64,000 nt of DNA from positions 60,851 to 124,850 of the forward strand of contig NZ_BBCE01000005.1 in NCBI RefSeq assembly GCF_001311885.1. Direction: 5' to 3'. Positions 8,949-18,684 of this stretch are shown piece by piece (position 1 is the first letter of the stretch; every line of letters starts with the position of its first letter). Under the pieces are notes generated by a model. The model was not told the origin of the DNA, did no database searches, and worked only from the letters and a program-made list of their open reading frames with translations. This stretch comes from Syntrophomonas palmitatica JCM 14374 (GTDB lineage: Bacteria > Bacillota > Syntrophomonadia > Syntrophomonadales > Syntrophomonadaceae). A program made the translations under genes and the position numbers.

Positions 8949-10239
8949 CGATAAATGGCGGAGATAAAGTGCGAAAAACCGTATTCCCCGCTTATAAAAC
9001 CATTGGGTTGGAAGAAGAAAACGCTGTTCATGAGGTTTTGGAATCCGGCATTTTGTCTCGTTTTCTGGGCGTGTGGCATGACGATTTTTATGGCGGCCCG
9101 CAGGTTAGAGCTTGGAAAAGGAATGGGCTGAATATTATGGTGTCAAGCATGCGATCGCTGTCAATTCGGCTACATCAGGCCTGTATTGTGCCGCAGGTGC
9201 AGCAGGCATTGGCCCTGGGGATGAAGTGATAGTTTCGCCATATACCATGTCCGCTTCAGCGGCAGCAGTGCTGGTATACAATGCAATTCCGGTATTTGCA
9301 GATATAGAAGAAGATTATTTTTGCTTAGATCCAAAGTCAATAGAAAAAAAGATTACTCCTCTAACCAAGGCAATAGTAGTAGTAGATATTTTTGGACAAC
9401 CTTATGATGCTGAAAACATAAATGAGATAGCCCGTAAAAATAACCTGTTAGTTATTGAGGATGCAGCTCAAGCGCCGGGAGCAAAATATAAGGGGAAATT
9501 TGCCGGAACACTTGGGGATATCGGGATTTATTCCTTAAATTATCATAAACATATTCACACCGGTGAGGGTGGAGTGGTTGTAACTGATAATGATGAACTG
9601 GCTGAAAGAATACGTTTAATCAGGAATCATGCCGAAGCAGTGGTTGAAAACAAAGGATATACTAGTCTGATAAATATGCTTGGCTTTAATTACCGTATGA
9701 CAGAAATGGAAGCAGCCATTGCTCGTGAGCAGCTTAAGAAACTGGAACTGTTAGTGAGGAAAAGGCAGGAAAACGTAAATTATATATCAGATCAACTTGA
9801 TAAAATCCCGTGCCTAAAAACGGCACAAATTAGGCCGGGATGTGAACATGCTTTTTATGTGCATGCCTTAAAGTATAAGCAGGAAATAGCCGGAATTTCG
9901 AGAGAGGCTTATGTTAGTGCGGTAAAGGCAGAGCTAATGCCTATTGATTTGAGAGAAAAAGAGGGGGTTAACATTGGATGTGGCTATGTTAAACCCTTAT
10001 ACCTGCAGCCAATTTACCAGCGGCAGATAGTATATGGAGACAAGGGCTGTCCTTTTACCTGTTCTTATTATTCAGGACATATAGATTATACGCCTGGTAT
10101 ATGTCCCACCTGCGAAAAGATGCACTATGACGAACTAATTACTCATGAAATGATTCGTCCGCCTATGAACAATAAGGATATGGATGATGTGGTAGAAGCT
10201 TTTAAGAAGGTTTGGGAAAATCGTGATGAACTAAAATAG
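8936..10239 (+). CDS. DegT/DnrJ/EryC1 aminotransferase, frameshift near 9112
   Basis: PLP-dependent sugar aminotransferase of about 434 residues. Restoring one T in the run at 9112 (GCTTTGG) joins GGPQVRA to LEKEWAEYYGVKHA. The PLP site is visible: NSATSGLY, then DAAQAPGAKYKG, and the Schiff-base lysine in SLNYHKHIHTGEGG. It overlaps the upstream gene by 13 bases. The C-terminal part carries four cysteines (C372, C376, C390, C393) in CPFTC...CPTC, unusual for this family. It is probably not PseC, which is better matched at 16230, so it likely makes a second amino sugar with the adjacent oxidoreductase and GNAT. Confidence 0.8.
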
Positions 10240-10310
10240 AATAATAAGATTTAGCATAAATCAAATTGTTATTAAAGGTGAAAAAAGTTTATTTAAGGGA
10301 GGATTAGACG

Positions 10311-10861
10311 ATGTATCATCCCTTTTGGTAGGGGATAGAATCTACCTGCGGCGCATAGAAAAGGATGATTTAGAGGGCAATTACTTTCAATGGTTAAACG
10401 ATCAAGAGGTAACCCGTTGGATGCTAAACGGGATTTTTCCCAACAGCGTTGAATCTATGTTGGAGTACTATCAAAAAACTGTAACCAGCAGCACCGCTAT
10501 GAATCTAGCTATAATAATAAAAGAAAATGATAGACACATTGGTAATATTGGTTTACACAACATTCACCCCGTTGTTCATGCGGCAGAAATTGGTATTCTG
10601 ATCGGGGAAAAGGATGTATGGGGTCAGGGTTACGCAACTGAAGCCATCAAATTGTTGTCCGCGCATGCCTTTTACAGAATGAATTTAAACAGGATAAGTT
10701 CTGGGGCGGTGGTTCACAATATTGGCAGCATTAGAGCATTTGAGAAGGCTGGCTTTAAACAGGAAGGAATTAGCCGGCAGGCATACTATTGTGAAGGTGA
10801 ATATGTAGATTGTGTTCGTTTGGGCTTGTTAAGATACGAGTGGGAAATGCTGAAATCGTAA
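10311..10861 (+). CDS. GNAT acetyltransferase (RimJ/RimL type), frameshift near its start
   Basis: GNAT of about 183 residues with LRRIEKDDLEGNYFQWLND at the N-terminus, IGEKDVWGQGYATEAIKLL as the acetyl-CoA loop and VVHNIGSIRAFEKAGFKQEG as the C-terminal motif. AAGGGAGGA at 10296-10304 is well placed for ATG 10311, but that frame stops after six codons. One extra G near 10327 joins it to the main frame as MYHPFWVGDRIYLRR. Without that correction the start would be TTG 10325, with no nearby ribosome binding site. It follows the DegT gene and probably N-acylates its amino-sugar product. Confidence 0.72.
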
Positions 10862-10881
10862 ATGAACGTATGGGAGTTAAT

Positions 10882-11931
10882 ATGCGGGCGATAAAAATAG
10901 GCAATAATAGTATTGGTTCTGGTTATAAACCGTTTATCGTGGCGGAAATGTCAGGCAATCACAACCAGTCTTTGGAAAGGGCCTTGCAGATAGTTGAAGC
11001 TGCAGCCTGGGCCGGTGTTGATGCGGTTAAACTGCAAACCTATACAGCAGATACTATGACTCTGGATATTAATGCAAGTGATTTCTATATCTCAGATCAG
11101 GACAGCCTCTGGCAGGGAAAAAGTCTGTATGATTTGTATAAAGAGGCCTATACCCCCTGGGAGTGGCATGAGTCCATTTTTCAGCGCTGCCGGGAATTGG
11201 GGCTTATTGCTTTTAGTACACCCTTTGATGAAACCGCCGTGGATTTTTTAGAATCGCAGGATGTTCCCTGTTACAAGATAGCTTCTTTTGAAAATACCGA
11301 TTTACCCCTTATCAAAAAAGTAGCTTCTACCGGTAAACCCATGATTATATCTACAGGGATGGCCAGCGTGGCGGAAATAGACGAGACAGTACAGACTGCA
11401 CGGCAGGCAGGCTGCCAGGATATTATTCTGCTGAAGTGTACGAGTTCATACCCGGCCAGCCCGGAAGACAGCAATCTATTGACTATTCCCCATATGAGGG
11501 AATTATTTAATTGTCAGGTTGGATTATCTGACCATACATTGGGTATCGGTGCGGCGGTTGCTTCAGTAGCACTGGGAGCCAGTTTTATTGAGAAGCATTT
11601 TGCCCTGGCCCGGGCGGATGGCGGAGTGGATTCAGCTTTTTCTATGGAACCGGAGGAAATGCGCCAACTGGTACTTGAAACGGAACGTGCCTGGCAGGCC
11701 TTGGGTAAAATCAGCTATAGTCCTGGTGAACAAGAAAGCAAGTCTTTAAAATTCAGGCGTTCATTATATATAGCCAAAGACATGGCGGCAGGGGAGGCTT
11801 TAACTCCAGAAAACCTGCGCATTGTACGGCCGGGATACGGTTTGGAACCAAAATATTATGAGCTTGTATTGGGTAAAAGGATTAACCGGGATACTAAAAA
11901 AGGAACCCCGTTAAGCTGGGATTTGATATGA
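10882..11931 (+). CDS. pseI: Pseudaminic acid synthase
   Basis: A 349-residue NeuB-family enzyme that condenses phosphoenolpyruvate with 6-deoxy-AltdiNAc to give pseudaminic acid. The barrel begins IVAEMSGNHNQ. KLQTYTADTMTL is the PEP-site strand, and the PseI-type YTPWEWH segment, the CTSSYP strand, VGLSDHT and EKHF are all present. A C-terminal SAF/antifreeze-like domain starts near residue 290 (RRSLYIAKDMAAGE). Start ATG 10882 is chosen for GGGAG 7 bases upstream, which gives the usual family length; an in-frame ATG at 10870 exists. The stop overlaps the pseG start. Confidence 0.9.
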   Translation: MRAIKIGNNSIGSGYKPFIVAEMSGNHNQSLERALQIVEAAAWAGVDAVKLQTYTADTMTLDINASDFYISDQDSLWQGKSLYDLYKEAYTPWEWHESIFQRCRELGLIAFSTPFDETAVDFLESQDVPCYKIASFENTDLPLIKKVASTGKPMIISTGMASVAEIDETVQTARQAGCQDIILLKCTSSYPASPEDSNLLTIPHMRELFNCQVGLSDHTLGIGAAVASVALGASFIEKHFALARADGGVDSAFSMEPEEMRQLVLETERAWQALGKISYSPGEQESKSLKFRRSLYIAKDMAAGEALTPENLRIVRPGYGLEPKYYELVLGKRINRDTKKGTPLSWDLI

Positions 11932-12938
11932 AACAAGCAAAAAAAGTAGCCATCAGAGTCGATGGCAGCAGCGATATAGGTTTTGGACATTTAATGAGAA
12001 TGACGGCTTTAGCTCGTGAACTTATTAAGCAGGGGGCTGAAGTTATTTTTTTGACTAAAAATCCTGAACATATTGAGAATTTTCCTGTTAAAGTTATTGA
12101 TTCGGAAATGGATTTTAACAATGAGGACCGCAGGATAGAGGAATTGCTATATCAAAATCAGGCCGGGATGATAATTGTTGATTCTTATAATTATGACCAG
12201 GGTCGTTTGGACAGAATGAGTCAACTGGATATTCGAACGGTATATATTGATGATCTAAATCAATGTGTTTTTAATATTGATCTGGTGGTTAATGGCAATC
12301 TCTATGCGCCGCAAATGGAATATAAAGGGCGGGCTGAATTCTTGTTAGGAGCAGAATACCTGTTGATGCGTGAGGAATTTGCGAATGCGCCAAAACGGGA
12401 AGCCAGGCTTCAGGTTAAGGATATACTGCTTACTATGGGTGGCGCCGATATTATTAATAACACACCCCGAATTTTAGAATATTTAATTAACTATAAATTA
12501 TTTGATAGCCTGTGCTGGCATGTGGTAATTGGCCCCGCTTTTAAAAATGTTTTAGAGATAGAATCCCTTGCTGGGGGGCTATCTAACATTTATACTTACT
12601 TCAACCCTGATATGAAAAAAATAATGTATGCTTGTGATATTTGTATCAGCGCTGCCGGCAGCACCGCTTACGAACTGGCTGCGTGCGGCCTGCCTTCGAT
12701 TTTAATCGTTACTGCTGACAACCAGGCGGCTTTGGCTCGGGAGGCTGAACGCCAAGGGATTGCTCTAAATCTTGGTTGTTATAAGCAAATCAATAATAAC
12801 AGACTTTATCAGGCTTTGGACAGCTTAATAAGAGACTGTGAACTCCGTGAAAAAATGATGATGAGAGGACAGCAATTGTTCGATGGCCAGGGGGCAGCCC
12901 GCGTTGCCGGGCAGTTATTGCTGATGTTGCAATTGTAG
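11928..12938 (+). CDS. pseG: UDP-2,4-diacetamido-2,4,6-trideoxy-altropyranose hydrolase
   Basis: A 336-residue GT-B-fold hydrolase that releases UDP from the Pse precursor, the step just before PseI. The N-terminal RVDGSSDIGFGHLMRMTALA segment (residues 9-28) carries the characteristic GxGHxMR motif with the catalytic His. The C-terminal half has LTMGGAD and the SAAGSTAYELAACGLPSIL nucleotide-binding loop. It overlaps pseI by 4 bases (ATGA), indicating coupled translation. Confidence 0.88.
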   Translation: MKQAKKVAIRVDGSSDIGFGHLMRMTALARELIKQGAEVIFLTKNPEHIENFPVKVIDSEMDFNNEDRRIEELLYQNQAGMIIVDSYNYDQGRLDRMSQLDIRTVYIDDLNQCVFNIDLVVNGNLYAPQMEYKGRAEFLLGAEYLLMREEFANAPKREARLQVKDILLTMGGADIINNTPRILEYLINYKLFDSLCWHVVIGPAFKNVLEIESLAGGLSNIYTYFNPDMKKIMYACDICISAAGSTAYELAACGLPSILIVTADNQAALAREAERQGIALNLGCYKQINNNRLYQALDSLIRDCELREKMMMRGQQLFDGQGAARVAGQLLLMLQL

Positions 12939-13017
12939 GGTATACAGACCCGGTATATAAAGAATTTTCAGGATATTAACGATATATGTTACATGTAAAA
13001 ACCGGGGAGAGATAAGC

Positions 13018-14027
13018 TTGCTGAGTGAGATAAACGGTAAAAGGATTTTAGTAACCGGGGGTACCGGAACGATTGGAACCAGCCTGGTAAGAAAACTCCT
13101 CACCTATGATGTGGAAGTAGTCAGGGTATTTTCTCGTGATGAACATAAGCAATTTGAAATGCAGAGCAGTTTTTCCCTGCAAGAGGGCAGGCTTGATCCA
13201 CGACTGCGTTTTTTACTCGGTGATGTAAGGGATAAAGAAAGGCTGTACCGTGCTATGGAAGGCATTGACATAGTCTTTCACCTGGCAGCCTTAAAACATG
13301 TGCCGGCCTGCGAATATAATCCTTCCGAAGCGGTTAAGACAAATGTCATAGGTACTCAGAATGTGATCGATTGTGCCATAGATTCTAGTGTTTCGGCGGT
13401 TGTATATGCCAGTACCGATAAAGCCGCCAGTCCCACCAATACTATGGGGGCCAGTAAATTGTTGGCTGAACGACTTATTGTTTCTGCTGCCGAAGGGTGG
13501 AAGGGACCTCGTGATATAAAATTCTTGTCAGTACGCTTTGGCAATGTCTTGAATAGCGAGGGTCGGTAATTCCATTGTTTAAAAAGCAGATTGATGCTGG
13601 AGGTCCGGTTACGGTCACGGATCAAAATATGACCCGATTTGTTATGAATGTGGATCGCGCAGTCGATTTAATGTTAAAGGCTCTGAAAATTTCTCAAGGC
13701 GGCGAAGTATTTGTTTTCAAAATGCCGGTGCTGCGTATTGGTGATCTGGCGCAGTCCGTGTTGGAGCTGAGCGGAAGAAAGGCTGATATTATTACGGTTG
13801 GCTTAAGACCGGGTGAGAAATTATATGAAGAATTAATGAGTGAGGAAGAGAGCGCCAGGGCTCTGGAGACAAAGGATATGTTTATTGTTTTACCGTATAA
13901 TTCTGAGGTTGATCGTTATAAAAACGCGTATAGTGAAGCAGCGCCTGCCAATGTACGCACATATAGTTCTACAGGAGAACCGGTAATATCTGTGGAAGAA
14001 ATAAAATCAATGATTCAGTTTTATTAA
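13018..14027 (+). CDS. pseB: UDP-GlcNAc 4,6-dehydratase/5-epimerase, frameshift near 13557
   Basis: First enzyme of the Pse pathway: an extended SDR of about 336 residues that uses UDP-GlcNAc. The NAD loop is VTGGTGTIGTSL. FHLAALKHVPACEYNP and the STDKAASPTNTMGASK active-site strand match PseB (the TDKA lysine and the shortened YxxxK-equivalent). The frame breaks at 13557; one lost C (AGCCGAGGG) restores RFGNVLNSRGSVIPLF. The start is TTG 13018 with GGGGAGAG upstream. It follows pseG after a 79-base gap with no clear terminator. Confidence 0.85.
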
Positions 14028-14055
14028 TCAATTTATTAAAATCGAGGTGTTATAT

Positions 14056-15210
14056 TTGTCTGAAACTATTAATATTCGGATATCTCCTCATCCTGATATT
14101 GAACTGGGAAATGAAAGATCAGAGATTGAGGCTTTCTTAACCTTTCCTGAGTCTGGATTAAACTCAGAAACCGGTATTATTATGGTACTTACAGAACTAG
14201 GCGAAGCAGCGGATACTGATTATCAGACCAACCAATTGCGTCCCTATTTGGCAAATAAACTTAACTGTATTGCTATCGGGGTTAATTATTTTGGTATCTT
14301 CCGAAATAGTCAAATTCAAATTCGTCCTAGTTTTCTTCATAATATTAACAGAATATATGGGTTGGAGCTTAGCTTTGAGAGTTTTGCCGGGGCCAAGAGC
14401 GGTGAGGATATCTACAGAATTATCGCGGGAGAGGTTATTAAGCTGGGAGTAACCAGCCTGGATCTTAGATGCCAGCCTCATTTGCTAACCGGTCGGGGTG
14501 AATACCAGTCATGGGGCTTTCTTCCGGCCATAGACTGTTTGCAGGTTCTGGGCGAAGTATTACAGCGTTATGATATTAATAAGAAAAAAATCTTGGCTTA
14601 TGGAAAACACTATGGCGGTTATATCGCTTCTTTAATGGGCAAATATGCTCCCCGGGTTTTTTCAGCCATTATTGACTGGGAAGGATATTCTCGCACCGAA
14701 CTTAGACATGTAGTCAGCGGTGAACTGATTGAAGCCGATTATCTGTTTCATTTCGATTTGAATAATGGGGTAAAATTCTATATTGCTTCTGCCTGTAATA
14801 ATCCCTGGACTATTGAGGACGAGACTTCTCCGAGCTACTTTTCTGACAGTCACAGAAAGATCCGCAGCCTGTTATGTGAAGAACACCGGAAACCTTCGGA
14901 GACTTGTTATTATATCTTTCATTCCGAGGATGATTTAACTTCATCTATTGCAGCCAAAGACCGCTGTGTTGAAATCTTACAGCGGTACAATCCGGTAAAC
15001 TATCAACGCATCGCAGCTGGTGATTCATCAAAATTCAATTCAGTGGAAGACATATTTGAATGGCTGCTGCAAAATGACCAGAACTGCTTACAGAAAGAAA
15101 ATACCGATACAGATTTTAGTTTGAACAGTATTTATGATTTTGTCTGCGGGGATAAAATTTATCGTTTTTCTTACGCTGAGGATGGCGGTATTAAGGTTAA
15201 TATTATATAA
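14056..15210 (+). CDS. DUF2920-like alpha/beta-hydrolase-fold protein of glycosylation loci
   Basis: A 384-residue protein starting at TTG 14056 (GAGGTG 6 bases before). The order of strands and the AYGKHYGGYIASLMGKYAP segment near residues 181-199 give an alpha/beta-hydrolase nucleophile elbow, but the position of the Ser nucleophile is His185. HSEDDLTSS near residue 290 is the usual acid-loop region. DUF2920 proteins occur in Campylobacter flagellin-glycosylation islands; that assignment is from memory of the family and is moderately sure. Function is unknown. It may be a non-catalytic or altered hydrolase acting on acylated sugars. Confidence 0.55.
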   Translation: MSETINIRISPHPDIELGNERSEIEAFLTFPESGLNSETGIIMVLTELGEAADTDYQTNQLRPYLANKLNCIAIGVNYFGIFRNSQIQIRPSFLHNINRIYGLELSFESFAGAKSGEDIYRIIAGEVIKLGVTSLDLRCQPHLLTGRGEYQSWGFLPAIDCLQVLGEVLQRYDINKKKILAYGKHYGGYIASLMGKYAPRVFSAIIDWEGYSRTELRHVVSGELIEADYLFHFDLNNGVKFYIASACNNPWTIEDETSPSYFSDSHRKIRSLLCEEHRKPSETCYYIFHSEDDLTSSIAAKDRCVEILQRYNPVNYQRIAAGDSSKFNSVEDIFEWLLQNDQNCLQKENTDTDFSLNSIYDFVCGDKIYRFSYAEDGGIKVNII

Positions 15211-15259
15211 AGGTTTTGTTAAGAAACATACCGAGGGTTGATTTTGGAGGTAAGTTGCT

Positions 15260-16192
15260 ATGAACATTCTCGTTACTGGCGGGGCCGGGTTTATCGGCCG
15301 CTGGGTGGTTAAAAAACTATTGGAAGCAAGGCACCGGGTGACGGCTTTTGATGACCTGTCCAACGGGCGTTTGTTGAATATTGAAGAATTCAGGGACAAC
15401 CCTGATTTCTCTTTTATAAAGGGTGATATCAAGGACCAGGAACAACTGGCCTCGCTATTTGAGTCTGGTTATGATCTGGTTTATCACCTGGCTGCCAGCA
15501 TCAATGTACAGGATTCCATCGATGAACCACGCACAACCTTCGATAATGATGTGGTAGGGACATTCAATGTTTTAGAAGAATGCCGCAAATCTAAAACCAG
15601 GATGTTATTTATGTCCACTTGCATGGTCTATGAACGCAGCCTGGACGAATCAGGCATAAGTGAGGTTCACCCGGTCAGACCAGCCTCGCCCTATGCCGCC
15701 AGCAAGCTGGCCGGCGAAGCTCTTACCTTATCATATTACTATGCTTATGGATTGCCTACCGTAGTAGTACGTCCTTTTAACACTTACGGGCCTTTTCAGA
15801 AGTCTTCCGGCGAGGGCGGGGTGGTGGCCATTTTTATTCAGCGTGATTTAGAGGGTGCAGATCTCAATATCTATGGCGACGGCGCCCAGACCCGCGACTT
15901 GCTGTATGTGGAAGACTGCGCCCATTTTGTCATCCAGGCGGGGATGGATGATAAAACCAACGGGCTCATTTTAAATGCTGGTTTGGGCCGGGACATATCT
16001 GTCAATGACCTGGCGGCCCTAATAAGCAGCGACCCGGGGCGTATCAAACATGTTCCTCACATACATCCCCAGAGCGAGATCCCTAAATTGCTGTGCGATT
16101 ACAGTAAAGCCCATAATTTAATGGGCTGGGAACCGAAAATCACCCTGGAGGAAGGAATAAGGAGGACCAGGGAATGGATTATGACCATTTAG
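15260..16192 (+). CDS. NAD-dependent epimerase/dehydratase (extended SDR)
   Basis: A 310-residue nucleotide-sugar epimerase. The NAD loop is VTGGAGFIGRWVV, HLAASINVQDSI is the third strand, and the catalytic triad is visible as MSTC...YAASK (Tyr and Lys spaced by three). FNTYGP is the usual substrate-loop motif. It most resembles UDP-glucose 4-epimerase and related enzymes. It starts at ATG 15260 after TTGGAGGTAAG. GC-rich codon choice rises from here compared with the genes before it, so this and pseC may have joined the cluster separately. Confidence 0.78.
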   Translation: MNILVTGGAGFIGRWVVKKLLEARHRVTAFDDLSNGRLLNIEEFRDNPDFSFIKGDIKDQEQLASLFESGYDLVYHLAASINVQDSIDEPRTTFDNDVVGTFNVLEECRKSKTRMLFMSTCMVYERSLDESGISEVHPVRPASPYAASKLAGEALTLSYYYAYGLPTVVVRPFNTYGPFQKSSGEGGVVAIFIQRDLEGADLNIYGDGAQTRDLLYVEDCAHFVIQAGMDDKTNGLILNAGLGRDISVNDLAALISSDPGRIKHVPHIHPQSEIPKLLCDYSKAHNLMGWEPKITLEEGIRRTREWIMTI

Positions 16193-16229
16193 ATACATTG
16201 CTGAAATATTTGGAGAGAGAAGATTATTT

Positions 16230-17382
16230 ATGGACATCAGGATTCCTTATGGAAAACAATACATAGATCAGGACGATATTGAGGCGGTAACGGCGGTTTT
16301 GCGGTCTCCGTTCTTAACCCAGGGACCTGTGGTGGAGGAATTTGAAAGCAGAATTGCTGATTATTGTGGGGTAAGATACGCGGTCGCCTTCAACAGCGGG
16401 ACTTCAGCGTTGCATGCGGCTATGTTTGCGGCTGGCGCAGGCCCCGGGGATGAGGTCATAACTTCTCCGCTCACCTTTGTGGCTACTGCCAACTCAGCGG
16501 TATATTTAGGCGCCAAACCGGTTTTTGTGGATATAGACCCGGTCACCTGGTGCATTGATGCTGATAAGATTGCAAGGGCCGTTACCGACAAGACTAAAGT
16601 CATTATTCCTGTGGATTATGCCGGCTTTCCGGTTGATATTCAGGCTATAAGCACCCTTGCCCATCGGCAAGATATAGTGGTCATAGAGGACGCGGCGCAT
16701 GCCTGGGGGCCCGACGCCATGGGATACCTGTGGGCAGGGAGGCAGATATGACCATGTTCAGTTTCCACCCGGTTAAGCATATTACTACCGGCGAAGGGGG
16801 CGTAATTGTTACTGAACGTGATGATTTTGCGCTTAAGCTCAAATTATTCAGAAGCCATGGTATCGTGAAGACGGCTGAAATGACAGAGGAGCATGGGCCT
16901 GGTATTACGAGATGCAGGAGCTGGGGTATAACTATCGCATTACAGATATTCAATGCGCTTTAGGAATCTCCCAGCTGAGTAAACTGGAAAAATTTATAGA
17001 GGCGCGGCAGAGGATTGCCAGCCGGTATTTTGAAGCATTTCACCACACCGGTCTGCTGCAGCTTCCGCCTCAGAGCGAAAACAGGCGGCATGCCTATCAT
17101 TTGTTCCCTATACTCCTGCCTTTGCATGTTAACCGCAGAGAATTTGTGCATTATATGCATGAAGCTGGCATCGGGGTGCAGATCCATTATATCCCGGTGC
17201 ATCTGCAGCCATATTATCGGGAAAAATATGGTTTTAAAGCAGGGGATTTCCCCCTGGCTGAAGAATTCTATAAACATGAGGTCAGTCTGCCGATGTACTA
17301 TGGGCTGACTGAAGCGGAACAGGACTATGTAATACAAAAAGTCAGACATTTTATCGAAACTGAATCTCTTGACGGAGAATAG
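16230..17382 (+). CDS. pseC: PseC-type UDP-4-keto-6-deoxy sugar aminotransferase, two frameshifts
   Basis: PLP aminotransferase of about 384 residues that makes UDP-4-amino-4,6-dideoxy-N-acetyl-altrosamine, second step of the Pse pathway. IPYGKQYIDQDDIEAV with LTQGPVVEEFE is the PseC-type N-terminus. IEDAAHALGA and FHPVKHITTGEGG, the latter with the PLP lysine, follow. Two breaks, at 16702 and 16898, are each repaired by one C in CCCTGG (giving HALGARRHG and HGPWYYEMQELGYNYRI). The start has GGAGAGAAG upstream. It closes the Pse set: PseB, PseC, PseH, PseG and PseI are all present. Confidence 0.85.
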
Positions 17383-17426
17383 AATTCTTTGCACTTGAGG
17401 TTAATTTTAGGGAAGGGGGCTAACAA

Positions 17427-17636
17427 TTGGATAGTGTCGATATCGCGGGAATGGCCATGAGCATGAAGTCTGTACAACTTCAGCAGCAGGTAAGTATGGC
17501 GGTCATGAAAATGCAAATGGATGCCAGCCAGGAGTCAGCACAGAACCTTATTGCCATGATGCAGGGCAGCAGCCGGGGAACCATGGAGAAATCTGTTGCC
17601 CCTCATCTGGGCGCTAATATAGATATTCTGGCCTAA
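17427..17636 (+). CDS. YjfB-like small motility-associated protein
   Basis: A 69-residue protein starting at TTG 17427 with AAGGGGGC upstream. It is Met- and Gln-rich, with IAGMAMSMKSVQLQQQVSMAV in the first half and a conserved-looking PHLGANIDILA end, the pattern of the YjfB family (putative motility protein). Function is unknown. It sits between the Pse locus and flaG, which supports a flagellar link. Confidence 0.7.
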   Translation: MDSVDIAGMAMSMKSVQLQQQVSMAVMKMQMDASQESAQNLIAMMQGSSRGTMEKSVAPHLGANIDILA

Positions 17637-17684
17637 ACTCAAGGGCCGGTTTGTTTCTTATTGCAGGAAGAGAAAGGAGCACAT

Positions 17685-18053
17685 ATGGCTGATTCTGTGG
17701 AAATAGTCAATGATATTCTTGAGCTTACCGATACCGTTATTGAGGCCCTGGATCATTTAAACAAGCGTTTGCTTGAAGGTCATCTTGAGGAAAGCCGCTA
17801 TCTTCTGGAAGATGTGAAAGATGCGATTGCCTCTATTCAGAACGCTGCCGAGCTGTTTATTCCTCATCTGGGAGATAATCAAGTCATTAGTTTAACCGAG
17901 GAATTTAATGAAAAAATGGAAGAAATGACGGCAACCTATGAAATGAAGCAGCTTGAAAAAGCTAAAGTGGATATGCAATGGATAGTTATGCCTCTGGCTG
18001 CAAAGTGGAGAGAAGAATTATCCCGCTGTCTGGTTGCCTTCCGAATTTCTTAA
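17685..18053 (+). CDS. Unrecognised helical protein of the flagellar cluster
   Basis: A 122-residue protein with ATG 17685 after AAAGGAGC. It is strongly acidic and predicted to be almost all helical (heptad-like leucines in residues 5-110), without Cys or a signal peptide. No family was recognised. The gene lies 49 bases after the YjfB-like gene and upstream of the sigma-28-driven flaG. It could be a chaperone or a regulator of flagellar export; this is only a guess from size and setting. Confidence 0.6.
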   Translation: MADSVEIVNDILELTDTVIEALDHLNKRLLEGHLEESRYLLEDVKDAIASIQNAAELFIPHLGDNQVISLTEEFNEKMEEMTATYEMKQLEKAKVDMQWIVMPLAAKWREELSRCLVAFRIS

Positions 18054-18137
18054 GAAAAATTGAATCCCGCGTTAATATTTGTTTAAGTTTATAAGACTTT
18101 TATCCCTATTTTTGTTAAAAGGAAATGCTTATATTAT

Positions 18138-18164
18138 TAAAGTCTTAGGCAGCTGTGCCGATAA
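18138..18164 (+). promoter_or_regulatory. Sigma-28 (SigD/FliA) promoter of flaG
   Basis: TAAA at 18138-18141, then exactly 15 bases, then GCCGATAA at 18157-18164. This is a full match to the flagellar sigma-28 consensus (TAAA-N15-GCCGATAA). It lies 42 bases before the flaG start and should drive flaG-fliS and the chaperone-like genes after hook completion. Confidence 0.9.
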
Positions 18165-18205
18165 TTATAATAATAGAATATCCTATTTTGCAAGGAGGCA
18201 TTGGT

Positions 18206-18583
18206 ATGAAGGTCGAAGGGCAAGGGATTGCCGTCAGCCAGGCTGTGCAGGTTGCAAATGAGGCTGCCAAAGCCGCTCCTGCTGAAAAGCCAAACAACCA
18301 CGCGCTGCATTCCGCAGTAAAGGAAGAAAACACTCATAAAAGTCCTCTCAAAGAAAAGGACCTAATTGCCGCAGCGGATGTCCTCAATGAAGCCATGAAA
18401 ATTTCCAACTATCATCTGCAGTTCAAAGTGCATAAGGAGAGCGGCCGGCTTCAGGTTAAGGTTTTGGATGCGGATAACAAAGTTATCAGAGAGATACCCC
18501 CGGAACAAATCCTGGATTGTTCGGCGCGTATCAAGGAATTAATTGACAGAATGGCCGGAATTCTTGTTGACGAACTGGTGTAA
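18206..18583 (+). CDS. flaG: Flagellar protein FlaG
   Basis: A 125-residue FlaG-family protein. The N-terminal 55 residues are Ala-rich and low in complexity. The conserved C-terminal domain has LQFKVHKESGRLQVKVLDADN followed by VIREIPPEQILD, the family hallmark. Start ATG 18206 has CAAGGAGG 8 bases upstream. In other bacteria FlaG affects filament length or Pse-dependent filament properties. No fliD lies between flaG and fliS here, although that is a common arrangement. Confidence 0.9.
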   Translation: MKVEGQGIAVSQAVQVANEAAKAAPAEKPNNHALHSAVKEENTHKSPLKEKDLIAAADVLNEAMKISNYHLQFKVHKESGRLQVKVLDADNKVIREIPPEQILDCSARIKELIDRMAGILVDELV

Positions 18584-18684
18584 TAGGGCTCTTGACAAGC
18601 CCAGAATTGTGTTTCCGCAAAAGGTCCTAGGAACAAGGTCCCGATCATGCTTTATTATAGAAGGGGAGGCTGTTTGCCCTGAGT

